From the NCBI GenBank assembly GCA_016872645.1, contig VGZH01000033.1, forward strand, positions 1 to 58,270: a stretch of DNA of 58,270 nt, given 5' to 3'. Positions 8,851 through 17,019 of the stretch are shown here, piece after piece. The notes below the pieces were generated by a model. That model ran no database searches, was not told the origin of the DNA, and saw nothing but the letters and a program-made list of their open reading frames with translations. The position numbers and the translations under genes are program-made. The first letter of the stretch is position 1. Every line of letters begins with the position of its first letter. The DNA comes from Planctomycetota bacterium (GTDB taxonomy: Bacteria; Planctomycetota; Planctomycetia; Planctomycetales; Planctomycetaceae).

Positions 8851-10764
8851 TTACTCATCCACCTTCGCGGAGTTGTCCCCGAAGTATTCTTCGATCTCCT
8901 GGAGTTTTTTGTAGAGCGTACCGCGGCCGATCCCGAGCAGGCGGCAGGCTTCTGTTTTGTTGCCGTGAGTTTGTTGCAACACGGATTGAATGTGCCGCAG
9001 TTCGGCATCTGCGAGCTTTGGGGAGGGGGACGGCTTCGCAGAATCGGACTTCCGCGGAGAGCTGGAGGAGGCCGATCGTTCGGGGAGGTCGAGGTCGTCG
9101 GGGTGAATTTCGTCTCGCGTGCCGAGCACGACGGCGCGTTCGATCGCGTTCTTCAGTTCGCGGATGTTGCCGGGCCAGGTGTGTGAGCGCAGAGTCTCGC
9201 CGGCGGCAGGAGAGATTCGCACCGGGCCGGTGCCGAGCTTCCGGCGGTAGTGGTCGAGGAAGTGGGTTGCCAGCACGAGGACATCCTCGCCACGTTCGCG
9301 CAGCGGAGGGATGGCGAGTTCGATCACTCGCAGGCGAAAGAACAGGTCTTCGCGAAATCGGCCGTCGCGGATCAGGTCCGGCAGGTGTCGGTGCGTCGCG
9401 GCGATGACTCGCACGTCGACTTCGACACGCTGATTGCCGCCGACTCGCTCGAAGGGATGCCCTTCCAGAACGCGCAGGAGTTTGGCTTGGCAATTCAGGC
9501 TGAGCTCTCCCGCCTCATCGAGGAAAATCGTGCCGCGATGTGCGCGCTCAAACTGACCCAGATGCTGTCGAGCGGCACCGGTGAAGGCTCCTTTTTCGTG
9601 ACCGAACAATTCGCTCTCCAGTAGCGATTCCTGAAACGCGGCGCAATTGACGGCGACGTATGGACCGCTCGCACGCCGGCTGGAGTCGTGAATCATTCGC
9701 GCGACCAGCTCTTTGCCCGTCCCGCTTTCTCCGATGAGCAGTACGGTGGATTCCGTTGCCGCGACGCGCGAGACCATTCCCAGCAGATGCCGGATTGGCG
9801 CGCTCTCTCCGATCAGGCGATGTCGGCCGGCGACTTCGTTGCGGAGTTGCACGTTGGCTCGTTCGAGCCGCTCGCGGTAGTCGAGGTTCTCCAGCGCCAG
9901 GCCGGCTTGCCGAGCAATCGCGATGCAGAGTTCGAGATTCGAGGAGTTCAGCGGATCGGTCGGGCTGCTGCGTAAGCACTCGATCGCGCCGCGACACCCC
10001 GCCCGCTGCGGGATCGGAACGCAGATGGCCGAGGTGGGTTGCTCCCCTATGAAAGTCGACTCGGTGGACGCTCCGGATTTGTGGCTGGGATGGGTTTGCT
10101 CGACCAGCAACGCTTCATGCTGATGCAGCACCAGCGAGGCTAACGGCGAAGGCTGGCCGTTGTCCGAGTCACTTCCATAGCGTCGCAGCCGTCCATCCGG
10201 GCCGGTCAACCAGATCACAATCGCATCCGCCCGCGTGCCGGCGACAAGCGCTTGTGACACCATCGACATGATCGACTCGGCACTGTCTTGCTCATGCAGC
10301 TCGCCGGCCAGACGGCAGAGGATCGCTGCGTTACGCACGGAATCGGGATTGCCGTTCCCCTTGAGCTGTCCGACGACGGCTTCTTTTTGCTCCGAGCTTG
10401 GGACGAGCGCGACGAACGTGGTGGATTCGAGCATCGCTGGTTGCCAACCCACGCCGCTGACTGGCTCACCCTGCCGAATGAAGACCAGTAATCGTTCGCC
10501 GATGTGAATCGCATCGCCGGGACGAAGCGTCGCGGACTCAATTCGGCGCGAATTGACGAACGTACCGTTGCGGCTGTGACAGTCTTCAACTCGCCAGTCG
10601 GTGCCGTCGAACCAGACCTTGCAATGCAGCCGCGAGCACTGATGGTCGTCCACCGGCACCTTGCAATTCGGATCGCGGCCGATGGTCACGGGGGGAGCGT
10701 CCGGGTCCAGCTTGACGCTGAATCCGGGAACCGTGCCGTTGATGTGAACGAGTGAGAAGGTCAT
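8851..10764 (-). CDS. FHA-GAF-sigma54 interaction (AAA+)-Fis transcriptional activator
   Basis: 637 residues. Residues 1-100 are an FHA domain (VTIGRDPNCKV, SRLHC, DCHSRNGTFVN), about 150-310 a GAF-like domain, about 325-550 a sigma54-activating AAA+ domain with Walker A GESGTGKE, sigma54 loop GAFTGA, Walker B GTIFLDEAGE and arginine finger region FREDLFFRL. The last 45 residues are a Fis-type helix-turn-helix (HGNKTEACRLLGIGRGTLYK). All key motifs are intact. FHA in place of a receiver suggests control by Ser/Thr phosphorylation; a kinase gene lies 6 kb away. It is divergent from the RTX-type gene, whose upstream region has a -24/-12-like element. Confidence 0.95.
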   Translation of the reverse strand: MTFSLVHINGTVPGFSVKLDPDAPPVTIGRDPNCKVPVDDHQCSRLHCKVWFDGTDWRVEDCHSRNGTFVNSRRIESATLRPGDAIHIGERLLVFIRQGEPVSGVGWQPAMLESTTFVALVPSSEQKEAVVGQLKGNGNPDSVRNAAILCRLAGELHEQDSAESIMSMVSQALVAGTRADAIVIWLTGPDGRLRRYGSDSDNGQPSPLASLVLHQHEALLVEQTHPSHKSGASTESTFIGEQPTSAICVPIPQRAGCRGAIECLRSSPTDPLNSSNLELCIAIARQAGLALENLDYRERLERANVQLRNEVAGRHRLIGESAPIRHLLGMVSRVAATESTVLLIGESGTGKELVARMIHDSSRRASGPYVAVNCAAFQESLLESELFGHEKGAFTGAARQHLGQFERAHRGTIFLDEAGELSLNCQAKLLRVLEGHPFERVGGNQRVEVDVRVIAATHRHLPDLIRDGRFREDLFFRLRVIELAIPPLRERGEDVLVLATHFLDHYRRKLGTGPVRISPAAGETLRSHTWPGNIRELKNAIERAVVLGTRDEIHPDDLDLPERSASSSSPRKSDSAKPSPSPKLADAELRHIQSVLQQTHGNKTEACRLLGIGRGTLYKKLQEIEEYFGDNSAKVDE

Positions 10765-10952
10765 GGGAGAGTCACTGAGACGGGCAGGAGTGCCCTTATC
10801 AAATATTCTGTTTCAGGGCGCTTGTGACTGATGAGGCGCACTGATTCAAGGCGCTCCGTTTACGACAGCCTAGCAGAGCGGCGGTCTGGGTGCGATCCAA
10901 TCCCTTTGGCAAGCAATGAGTTGCTTTGATCTTCTCGCTTCGCCAGCGCGAC

Positions 10953-10968
10953 TGGCACAGAGCGTGCC
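10953..10968 (+). promoter_or_regulatory. candidate sigma54 (-24/-12) promoter
   Basis: TGGCACAGAGCGTGCC matches the -24 TGGCAC box exactly and has GG and GC separated by exactly ten bases, the invariant sigma54 spacing; the -12 box is GTGC rather than TTGC. Predicted start near 10979 gives a leader of about 75 nt to the ATG at 11053. It lies between the divergent sigma54 activator and the RTX gene, which raises its prior. A 14-base inverted repeat GGGCAGGAGTGCCC at 10782-10795 could be an upstream activator site. Confidence 0.4.
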
Positions 10969-11052
10969 TAGACCTGTCGCCCATCCGGCGAACTGGTGGC
11001 CTCCGGTGAGGCCGCTGCCCCCTCGCCCAACATTTCTTTGAGGAGACTGGCC

Positions 11053-12960
11053 ATGCTATTTCGCAACCCATTCCGCAATGTGTGTCGTCGAATCAGGTCA
11101 CAGGAGCGTCGCCAGCGGTCCGCCGCGCCGCAGTTGGCGGAGACGTTTGAGTTGCGAGCATTGCTCGCGGCAACGATGAGCACGGTCGCTGCCGAAGCGG
11201 TCGCCGAACCGCTGCCGAACTGCGATCACCCCGACGAACCGACCTTCACGGTGGAAGATGGCGTCGCCACGCTGACCGGCACCGATGAGGCTGACAACAT
11301 CAACGTGTTTTCGTTCTATGGCTTCGTCGTGTTTCAGATTGGTGACGATGTTTTCGCGGTCTCCGAAGGGACGATCGACTCGATCGTGATCGACAGCTAC
11401 TGCGGCAACGACTCGATCACCGTCGCCGCCGGAGTCACCGAATGCTTGACGGTTTATGCGGGACATGGCGACGACTCGGTGATCCATGACGGCAGCGGAG
11501 CCTCGGACATCAGCGGTGGTGCAGGCAACGATTTCCTTCAGGGTGGGTCAGCCTTTAACTATCTGCAAGGTGATGGTGGCTCCGACACGATCATCGGCGG
11601 CGCGGCAGATGATCTGATCTTTGGTGGAGCGGGAAACGACAAAGTCCGCAGCAACGGCGGCAACGACATCGTTGTTGGCGGGGATGGCCACGATATGCTC
11701 AACACGGGCGACGGCAACGATTGGGTCTTCGGCGACGGAACCAACTCGCTTCCCGAAGTGCTGCCGACTCCCGAAGAGTTGCGTGCTTACATTCTGCGAT
11801 TCAGCCACATCAACAGCGGCAACGACTTGATCTGGAGCGGCGCGGGTGATGACCTGGTGCTCGCCGGTGCCGGCAACGATGGCGTCGATGCCGGAGCGGG
11901 GAACGATCTCGTTATGGCTCAAGAGGGCAACGATGCCGTTTACGGCGGAGCGGGCGACGACATGCTGCTGGGTGGAGTCGGCGACGATTCGATGGCCGGA
12001 GCCGACGGCAATGACGTGCTGCACGGCGGTCGTGGTCACGATTGGTTGTTCGGCGACGGGTACCTCGAGGATGGAAGAGATCTAGTTCTGGCTTTGAATC
12101 ACGAGGGCGCCGCGACGTGGGCGATCTCGGAAGTTTCTACGCTTGGCTTTGGTCACGACACGATCTTCGGCGGTTCGGGCAACGACTACATCACCGGCGG
12201 CAATGGCAACGATGTGATCATCGCTGGTCTGCGCCCCGCCGCGGTGGATGACCTGGATCCAGAACCGCTCGATCCGGTGGTCGTGAACGCGACCGATTCG
12301 GTAGTTGTGACGGTCGTGGACGCGGAAATTAATCCACTGCCGCTGCCTCCTGAAACCGAGGACAACGATCTGGTCTTCGGAGGCTCGGGCAACGATCGCA
12401 TCGTGACCTATGACGGCAACGACATCGTCGTTGGTGGAGCTGGCAACGACGCGATTCACTCCGGAGCCGATCACGATCTGGTACTCGGCGACGGCCCGAA
12501 TTCACTGGCCGAGACGCCGGCGTTGCCGGACGACCCGACTCAGATTCGCGCGTACTTGTTCCGCGTCTCGGCGATCAATCGTGGCAACGACACGATCTTC
12601 GCCGGAGCTGGCAATGACGACGTCTTCGCCGGTCATGGCAATGATCTGGTTCGCGCCGGACGGGGCGATGACTTCGTCGATGGCGGAACCGGTAACGACT
12701 CGGTTGACGGTGGCACGGGCGACGATGCGATCTCTGGCGGAGCCGGCAACGACGTGCTCGATGGCGGAGCCGGCAACGACAAGATGTACGGCAACGATGG
12801 CAACGACGTCTTGACCGGTGGCGACGGCGAGGACTATCTCAACGGCGGCGCCGGCATCGATGAGTTCTTCGCTCAGGACGGCTATGCCGACATCCTCTGT
12901 GTCGAAATGGGCGAGACGGTCCACATCGACGCGTTCCTCGATAAGTTGGTGTTGTGCTGA
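11053..12960 (+). CDS. RTX/hemolysin-type calcium-binding repeat surface protein
   Basis: 635 residues. The N-terminus is basic (RRIRSQERRQR) and contains ETFELRALLAA, a variant of the planctomycete LExR-x-LL export motif. The body is built of GGxGxDxhx nonapeptides in several blocks (about 155-230, 265-345, 385-410, 455-490, 535-620), forming Ca-binding parallel beta-rolls. Two segments starting FGDGTNSL and LGDGPNSL are an internal duplication of about 65 residues, each with a conserved RAYxxRxSxIN linker. GAGGAG ends nine bases before the ATG at 11053. Probably exported and Ca-stabilised at the cell surface; no type I secretion genes are nearby. A strong hairpin terminator follows. Confidence 0.88.
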   Translation: MLFRNPFRNVCRRIRSQERRQRSAAPQLAETFELRALLAATMSTVAAEAVAEPLPNCDHPDEPTFTVEDGVATLTGTDEADNINVFSFYGFVVFQIGDDVFAVSEGTIDSIVIDSYCGNDSITVAAGVTECLTVYAGHGDDSVIHDGSGASDISGGAGNDFLQGGSAFNYLQGDGGSDTIIGGAADDLIFGGAGNDKVRSNGGNDIVVGGDGHDMLNTGDGNDWVFGDGTNSLPEVLPTPEELRAYILRFSHINSGNDLIWSGAGDDLVLAGAGNDGVDAGAGNDLVMAQEGNDAVYGGAGDDMLLGGVGDDSMAGADGNDVLHGGRGHDWLFGDGYLEDGRDLVLALNHEGAATWAISEVSTLGFGHDTIFGGSGNDYITGGNGNDVIIAGLRPAAVDDLDPEPLDPVVVNATDSVVVTVVDAEINPLPLPPETEDNDLVFGGSGNDRIVTYDGNDIVVGGAGNDAIHSGADHDLVLGDGPNSLAETPALPDDPTQIRAYLFRVSAINRGNDTIFAGAGNDDVFAGHGNDLVRAGRGDDFVDGGTGNDSVDGGTGDDAISGGAGNDVLDGGAGNDKMYGNDGNDVLTGGDGEDYLNGGAGIDEFFAQDGYADILCVEMGETVHIDAFLDKLVLC

Positions 12961-12974
12961 GCTTGTGGCGTTTT

Positions 12975-13020
12975 GGCGAGCGGTCGGGTTGCGCATCGTC
13001 GCCCGGCCGCTCGCCGTTTT
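12975..13020 (+). terminator. Rho-independent terminator after the RTX gene
   Basis: Arms 12975-12988 (GGCGAGCGGTCGGG) and 13002-13015 (CCCGGCCGCTCGCC) pair over 14 positions with one G-T pair and a 13-base loop, followed by GTTTT. It starts 14 bases after the stop codon. Confidence 0.8.
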
Positions 13021-13172
13021 GGCTGCGGCTTCCCGCGACTTTTCGTCCAGTCATCCGAAGCCCCAGTCACAGCCAGTCTCTCCGAAACTATCGTTAGCAA
13101 TACAAAGTCCGGTTTCTGCCCTCGCGTTCTGTGACGGCAACTGGACATGCCTGCGAACTCGGAGTCCCAAAC

Positions 13173-14507
13173 ATGCGGCGACGATTAGTGTTGGCGGAAC
13201 AGCTTGAACCTCGTTTGGTGTTGTCGGTCGTCGGATTACGAGGTGTCCCGGTCAGGTTGAGCGACGCCCCTTCCAGCGATCAGGCTCCCGACGAATCCAA
13301 CGATTCTTCGACAAGTGATTCGTCTGAGTCGTCGCGCACGGATGAATCGACTTCGCCTGCCGGCACTGCCACCGTCGCCGTGAATTCCAGCAGTGACGAC
13401 GAGACGACCAGCCAGCGAACGACGACCGATTCCAGGCCGACGACGACATTCAAAACCTCTGCCACACAGATCGACGCAACGGCGACCGATCGCGACACAT
13501 CAACCAGCGACGCAACTGGCGACACCGCCGATGCGGACTTTGCCAAACAGCCGACTCGACGATTGCCGGCATCTGACTTACCCACGAAACCTCGCGTGAT
13601 CGTGCTTCGTCGTGACGAGGTTGCTGATGACATCGACGAGGATGTCACGAACGAAGAAGCGGCATCCAACTTCGGCATCCCGCGCCCCGAGGTCGAAGTT
13701 GAGTCATACGACTTGGCCTCCCTGGTGTCCCTGCCGAAAGACAACATCGACTTTCTTGAGATCGCCACACACACCTCAGGTCAGACGCTGGACGCCGCGA
13801 AATTCACAGTTGGCGAGACGGAAAAAACCGTGGACGCCGTCGTGACGGCCCCGCCAACAATTGAGGTGATCCAACATGACGGATGGTTCGACAGACTCGT
13901 GATGTCGTTGGCCACGTGGCTGCACGACGACGAGTCGACTTCCTTCTTAAACGATGCGGCTCATCAGGCTCAGATGCCGTTCTTCGCATTGGCCGGAGCC
14001 TTCACGTTCGCCTCCGTGGCCCGCAAAGGAACCGAGGATGCCAACAAACTCTTTCGGCCGATGGCCGACGAGCGATTCGAATCGATTGGCCGCCGTTGGT
14101 GGCGCGATCGCCGTCGCTTGGAAACCGGTTCACGATCCGGTCGAAGTTCGCCGCGCCGTGCCAGTGGAACTTCGGTGCCATCACAGTTCCCTGTTTCGGA
14201 TTCGCCGCTAACTCAACCGGACATCAGCGACGCCTTCGTGATGTCGCTGATGAACTCGGTCGAATCGGACGCCTTCGTGATGTCGCCACTGCAACCTGAC
14301 GATCATTCTTCGGAAGAAGATTCTCAGTGGTCGCCGTCGATAAAGGTCGCCATCGCGGGCGCGGCCATTGGTGGAACCTTCGCCGCTGGAAACGCTTTGT
14401 CCCAGCGGCGAGATTCGACCGGCAAACGGACCGCGCGGCCTATCGTGCGCTACACCGGGACAACGGTTGTCCCACAATCGTCTTTGCCGCAGGCTGCTCG
14501 TTCGTAA
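13173..14507 (+). CDS. LEPR-motif exported/envelope protein of unknown function
   Basis: 444 residues. It begins MRRRLVLAEQLEPRLVLSVV, a clear LEPRxLLS-type N-terminal motif of planctomycete exported proteins. Residues about 30-130 are a Ser/Thr/Asp-rich disordered region. Two hydrophobic stretches (MPFFALAGAFTFASVA near 270 and IKVAIAGAAIGGTFAAGNAL near 405) may be membrane segments. A DAFVMS unit occurs twice, encoded by 19 identical bases at 14229-14247 and 14268-14286. I do not recognise a domain. It lies 212 bp after the RTX gene and ends 16 bp before the kinase gene on the same strand, so it is probably co-transcribed with the kinase. The start is fixed by the LEPR motif. Confidence 0.72.
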   Translation: MRRRLVLAEQLEPRLVLSVVGLRGVPVRLSDAPSSDQAPDESNDSSTSDSSESSRTDESTSPAGTATVAVNSSSDDETTSQRTTTDSRPTTTFKTSATQIDATATDRDTSTSDATGDTADADFAKQPTRRLPASDLPTKPRVIVLRRDEVADDIDEDVTNEEAASNFGIPRPEVEVESYDLASLVSLPKDNIDFLEIATHTSGQTLDAAKFTVGETEKTVDAVVTAPPTIEVIQHDGWFDRLVMSLATWLHDDESTSFLNDAAHQAQMPFFALAGAFTFASVARKGTEDANKLFRPMADERFESIGRRWWRDRRRLETGSRSGRSSPRRASGTSVPSQFPVSDSPLTQPDISDAFVMSLMNSVESDAFVMSPLQPDDHSSEEDSQWSPSIKVAIAGAAIGGTFAAGNALSQRRDSTGKRTARPIVRYTGTTVVPQSSLPQAARS

Positions 14508-14523
14508 AGTGGGACGGCTTCCG

Positions 14524-16041
14524 ATGACCTCCGCATCGCTCTTGCAAACTTGGACCGCTCTGCGAGACATGCACGTCACGCCGCGTGACGGTGCGTGCGC
14601 TGCGAACTCTCCGCCGCTCGATCAGGAATTCGCTGCCGGAACGCTCATCGGTGATTTTCAGATCGAGTCGCTGCTGGGGCGGGGCGGCTTGTCGCATGTG
14701 TACCGAGCACGGCAGAGGTCGCTCGATCGCACCGTCGCGCTGAAAGTCACGCTGGTACGCGAAACGGACACTCACAACAGCGACGAAGGCCGCACCATGG
14801 CGGCCGTCGTTCACGAGCACATCGTTCCGGTGTTTTCGGAACAGACCGTTGGAGCGTTCCGACTCTTGGCGATGGGCTATGTCGCTGGCCCCACGCTGGC
14901 AACGTTTCTGGCGGAGCAACGCGAACCTCGCGTCTCTTTCGCCTGCCGCACCATTCGAGATCTGGCACAAGCGCTGACGCATGCACATCAGCTCGGCATC
15001 CTGCACTGCGACATCAAGCCAGCCAACATCCTGTTTACACCTGACGGCCGCGCAATGCTGACCGATTTCAACGTCGCCGTGCGACGCGACACGGTGCATG
15101 CTTCCAGCCAGCCCGTCGGTGGCACGGTGGCATACATGGCTCCGGAACATCTGGCACTTCTGACCGGCCGCGGCGCACCGGCAGCGGTCGATCAACGAGC
15201 CGATCTTTACTCGCTGGGCTTGGTGCTCTTTGAACTGCTGACAGGGGCGTGGCCATTCGCAGAATCCGACGCCAACACAGATCCACTGTCGGCGGCCGCA
15301 CAGCTTCAGGCAATTCGCTTGGCCGCAACGGTCCGATTTCCAACGAACGCTCCACGACTTTCACCCGGCTTGCGGTCGATCGTCGAGAAATGTCTGGCAC
15401 CACATCCCGCAGATCGCTACCAGTCCGCCAGTGAATTGGCCGACGACCTCGACCGCTTCCTGACTGATCTCCCGCTCCGATTCGCACCGGATCCCAGCCT
15501 GCGAGAACGCGCGACGAAATGGATTCGCCGGCATCCGACAGCGACCGTCGCCGCTGTTGCCGGTCTGCTGATCGGAGCACTCGCGATTCGCTTCGAGAGC
15601 AACTCGCTTATGTTGGCTCCGATGGACCGCTCGGCGGTCAACGGGCCAATCTCGGTTGCTGCCGCTCGTCGTGCCGTGGAATGGGATCGACGCGGACGTG
15701 AACTGTTGGCCGATCGCCGTTTCGGGGACGCGCTCTCCTGTTTTGATCAAGCGGTCGCGTTGAACTCTCAATCGGCTTCGACCCACCACAATCGAGGCGT
15801 CGCTCAATTTCGTCTTGGCCAGTTCTCCAACGCGTGCGCGTCATTCGATCGCGCCATCGAACTCGGCAACACGGCCGCCTTGCTCTTGTCCCACCGAGCC
15901 GCTGCCCGTTTCGCCCTCGGCGATATCGCGGGTGCCGAATCCGACTTCACTCGCGCGAAAGAGGTCGCATCGGACTCCGAACTCGGCGAAGTCCTGGCCA
16001 ACATTCGTGAGTTCGATTCGCTCCGAGCGGCCACACCGTGA
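14524..16041 (+). CDS. Ser/Thr protein kinase with TM helix and TPR tail, atypical active site
   Basis: 505 residues. Kinase domain about 43-335: glycine loop GRGGLSHVYRA (52-62), VALK Lys74, catalytic loop HCDIKPAN (161-168), metal loop DFN (181-183) instead of DFG, and APE-like MAPEHLAL. The HRD Arg is Cys and the DFG Gly is Asn; the catalytic Asp163, Asn168 and Asp181 remain, so activity is plausible without activation-loop phosphorylation (non-RD). A single TM helix (ATVAAVAGLLIGALAI, about 395) is followed by about two TPRs (residues 425-490). Domain order implies a cytosolic kinase and exported TPRs. The tight spacing after the LEPR gene suggests an operon. It converges on the SDR gene with a gap of 3 bp. 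Confidence 0.9.
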   Translation: MTSASLLQTWTALRDMHVTPRDGACAANSPPLDQEFAAGTLIGDFQIESLLGRGGLSHVYRARQRSLDRTVALKVTLVRETDTHNSDEGRTMAAVVHEHIVPVFSEQTVGAFRLLAMGYVAGPTLATFLAEQREPRVSFACRTIRDLAQALTHAHQLGILHCDIKPANILFTPDGRAMLTDFNVAVRRDTVHASSQPVGGTVAYMAPEHLALLTGRGAPAAVDQRADLYSLGLVLFELLTGAWPFAESDANTDPLSAAAQLQAIRLAATVRFPTNAPRLSPGLRSIVEKCLAPHPADRYQSASELADDLDRFLTDLPLRFAPDPSLRERATKWIRRHPTATVAAVAGLLIGALAIRFESNSLMLAPMDRSAVNGPISVAAARRAVEWDRRGRELLADRRFGDALSCFDQAVALNSQSASTHHNRGVAQFRLGQFSNACASFDRAIELGNTAALLLSHRAAARFALGDIAGAESDFTRAKEVASDSELGEVLANIREFDSLRAATP

Positions 16042-16044
16042 CGC

Positions 16045-16770
16045 TCAAGCAATCGAGTATCCGCCATCGACTGGCATCACGACTCCGGTCATGAACCCCG
16101 CGGCCGGTGAGCACAGAAACAACACCGGCCCCGCGATTTCCTCCGGACGACCCCAGCGACGCATTGGCGTGCGATCCAAGATCGGCTGACTGCGCGCCGC
16201 GTCGTCAACGAGCGGCTGAGTCATCGGCGTTTCGATCCAACCCGGAGCGACCGCGTTCACGCGAATTCCTTCCCCCGCCCAAGCGATGGCCAGCGACTTC
16301 GTCAACTGCGAGACACCGCCTTTGCTCGCCGAATAGGCCGGCACGAAACCGCTGCCAAAGAAGCTGAGCATCGACGCCGTGTTCACGATGCACCCGTGCG
16401 ACTTCGCCAGCAACGGCCGACAGGCGACGCACAGCCGCATCGTGCCCGACAGATTTGCGTCGAGCACTGCAAGAAACGTGGCTTCCTCAAATTCCGCTCC
16501 CCCGCGTTGCAGCAACCCCGCGCAGTTGACGAGCACGTTTAGCGAATCGAATTGGCCGACCAATTGGCTCACAGCCGCCGAATCGCGCACATCGAGCTGC
16601 TGAAACAGAATTCGTTCGTCGCGCACGGCCGCGGCAGCAACTTCCTTGTCCGTCAGCCCCGTCGCAGTCACGTTTGCCCCCGCGTCCGCAAACGCCTGAG
16701 CGACCGCGAAACCAATCCCGCTAGTCCCGCCGGTGATGAGCACTCGCTGCTTCGAGAAATCAAAAGACAT
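16045..16770 (-). CDS. short-chain dehydrogenase/reductase (SDR)
   Basis: 241 residues, classical SDR length. Rossmann motif TGGTSGIG (about 13-20), NVLVNCAG, active-site Ser in NTASMLS and catalytic YSASK are all present, with PGWIETPM after the active site. NAD(P)-dependent oxidoreductase of unknown substrate; the sequence is most like sugar-acid or polyol SDRs but I cannot fix the substrate. Start ATG at 16770 gives the expected N-terminus. Monocistronic in appearance; it converges with the kinase gene. Confidence 0.93.
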   Translation of the reverse strand: MSFDFSKQRVLITGGTSGIGFAVAQAFADAGANVTATGLTDKEVAAAAVRDERILFQQLDVRDSAAVSQLVGQFDSLNVLVNCAGLLQRGGAEFEEATFLAVLDANLSGTMRLCVACRPLLAKSHGCIVNTASMLSFFGSGFVPAYSASKGGVSQLTKSLAIAWAGEGIRVNAVAPGWIETPMTQPLVDDAARSQPILDRTPMRRWGRPEEIAGPVLFLCSPAAGFMTGVVMPVDGGYSIA

Positions 16771-17019
16771 GAAACAGCACCTTCTAATCGGCCCGGCTGA
16801 TGGCCCTGAGCCGATCGCCGAAAGCCGTGATCTTTTTTCTCATAGATCGCGTAAAAGCCGTCCTCACTCGATAAGCATCGAAGTCATTTACCTCGTGTCG
16901 CCGCCAAATACCGACTAAGCGTGCCAACGTTGCGGATGAGCGTCTTGCTTTCGATCACCCGCCGAGTCGGATCCCATTTTGAGTCAGGCCGAGTGCGGCT
17001 CGTTTCCGACGAACACGAC

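Noticed and set aside
10799-11071. 90-codon minus-strand frame in the spacer between activator and RTX gene
   Set aside because: It covers the promoter region and the RTX leader and has no ribosome site or family resemblance.
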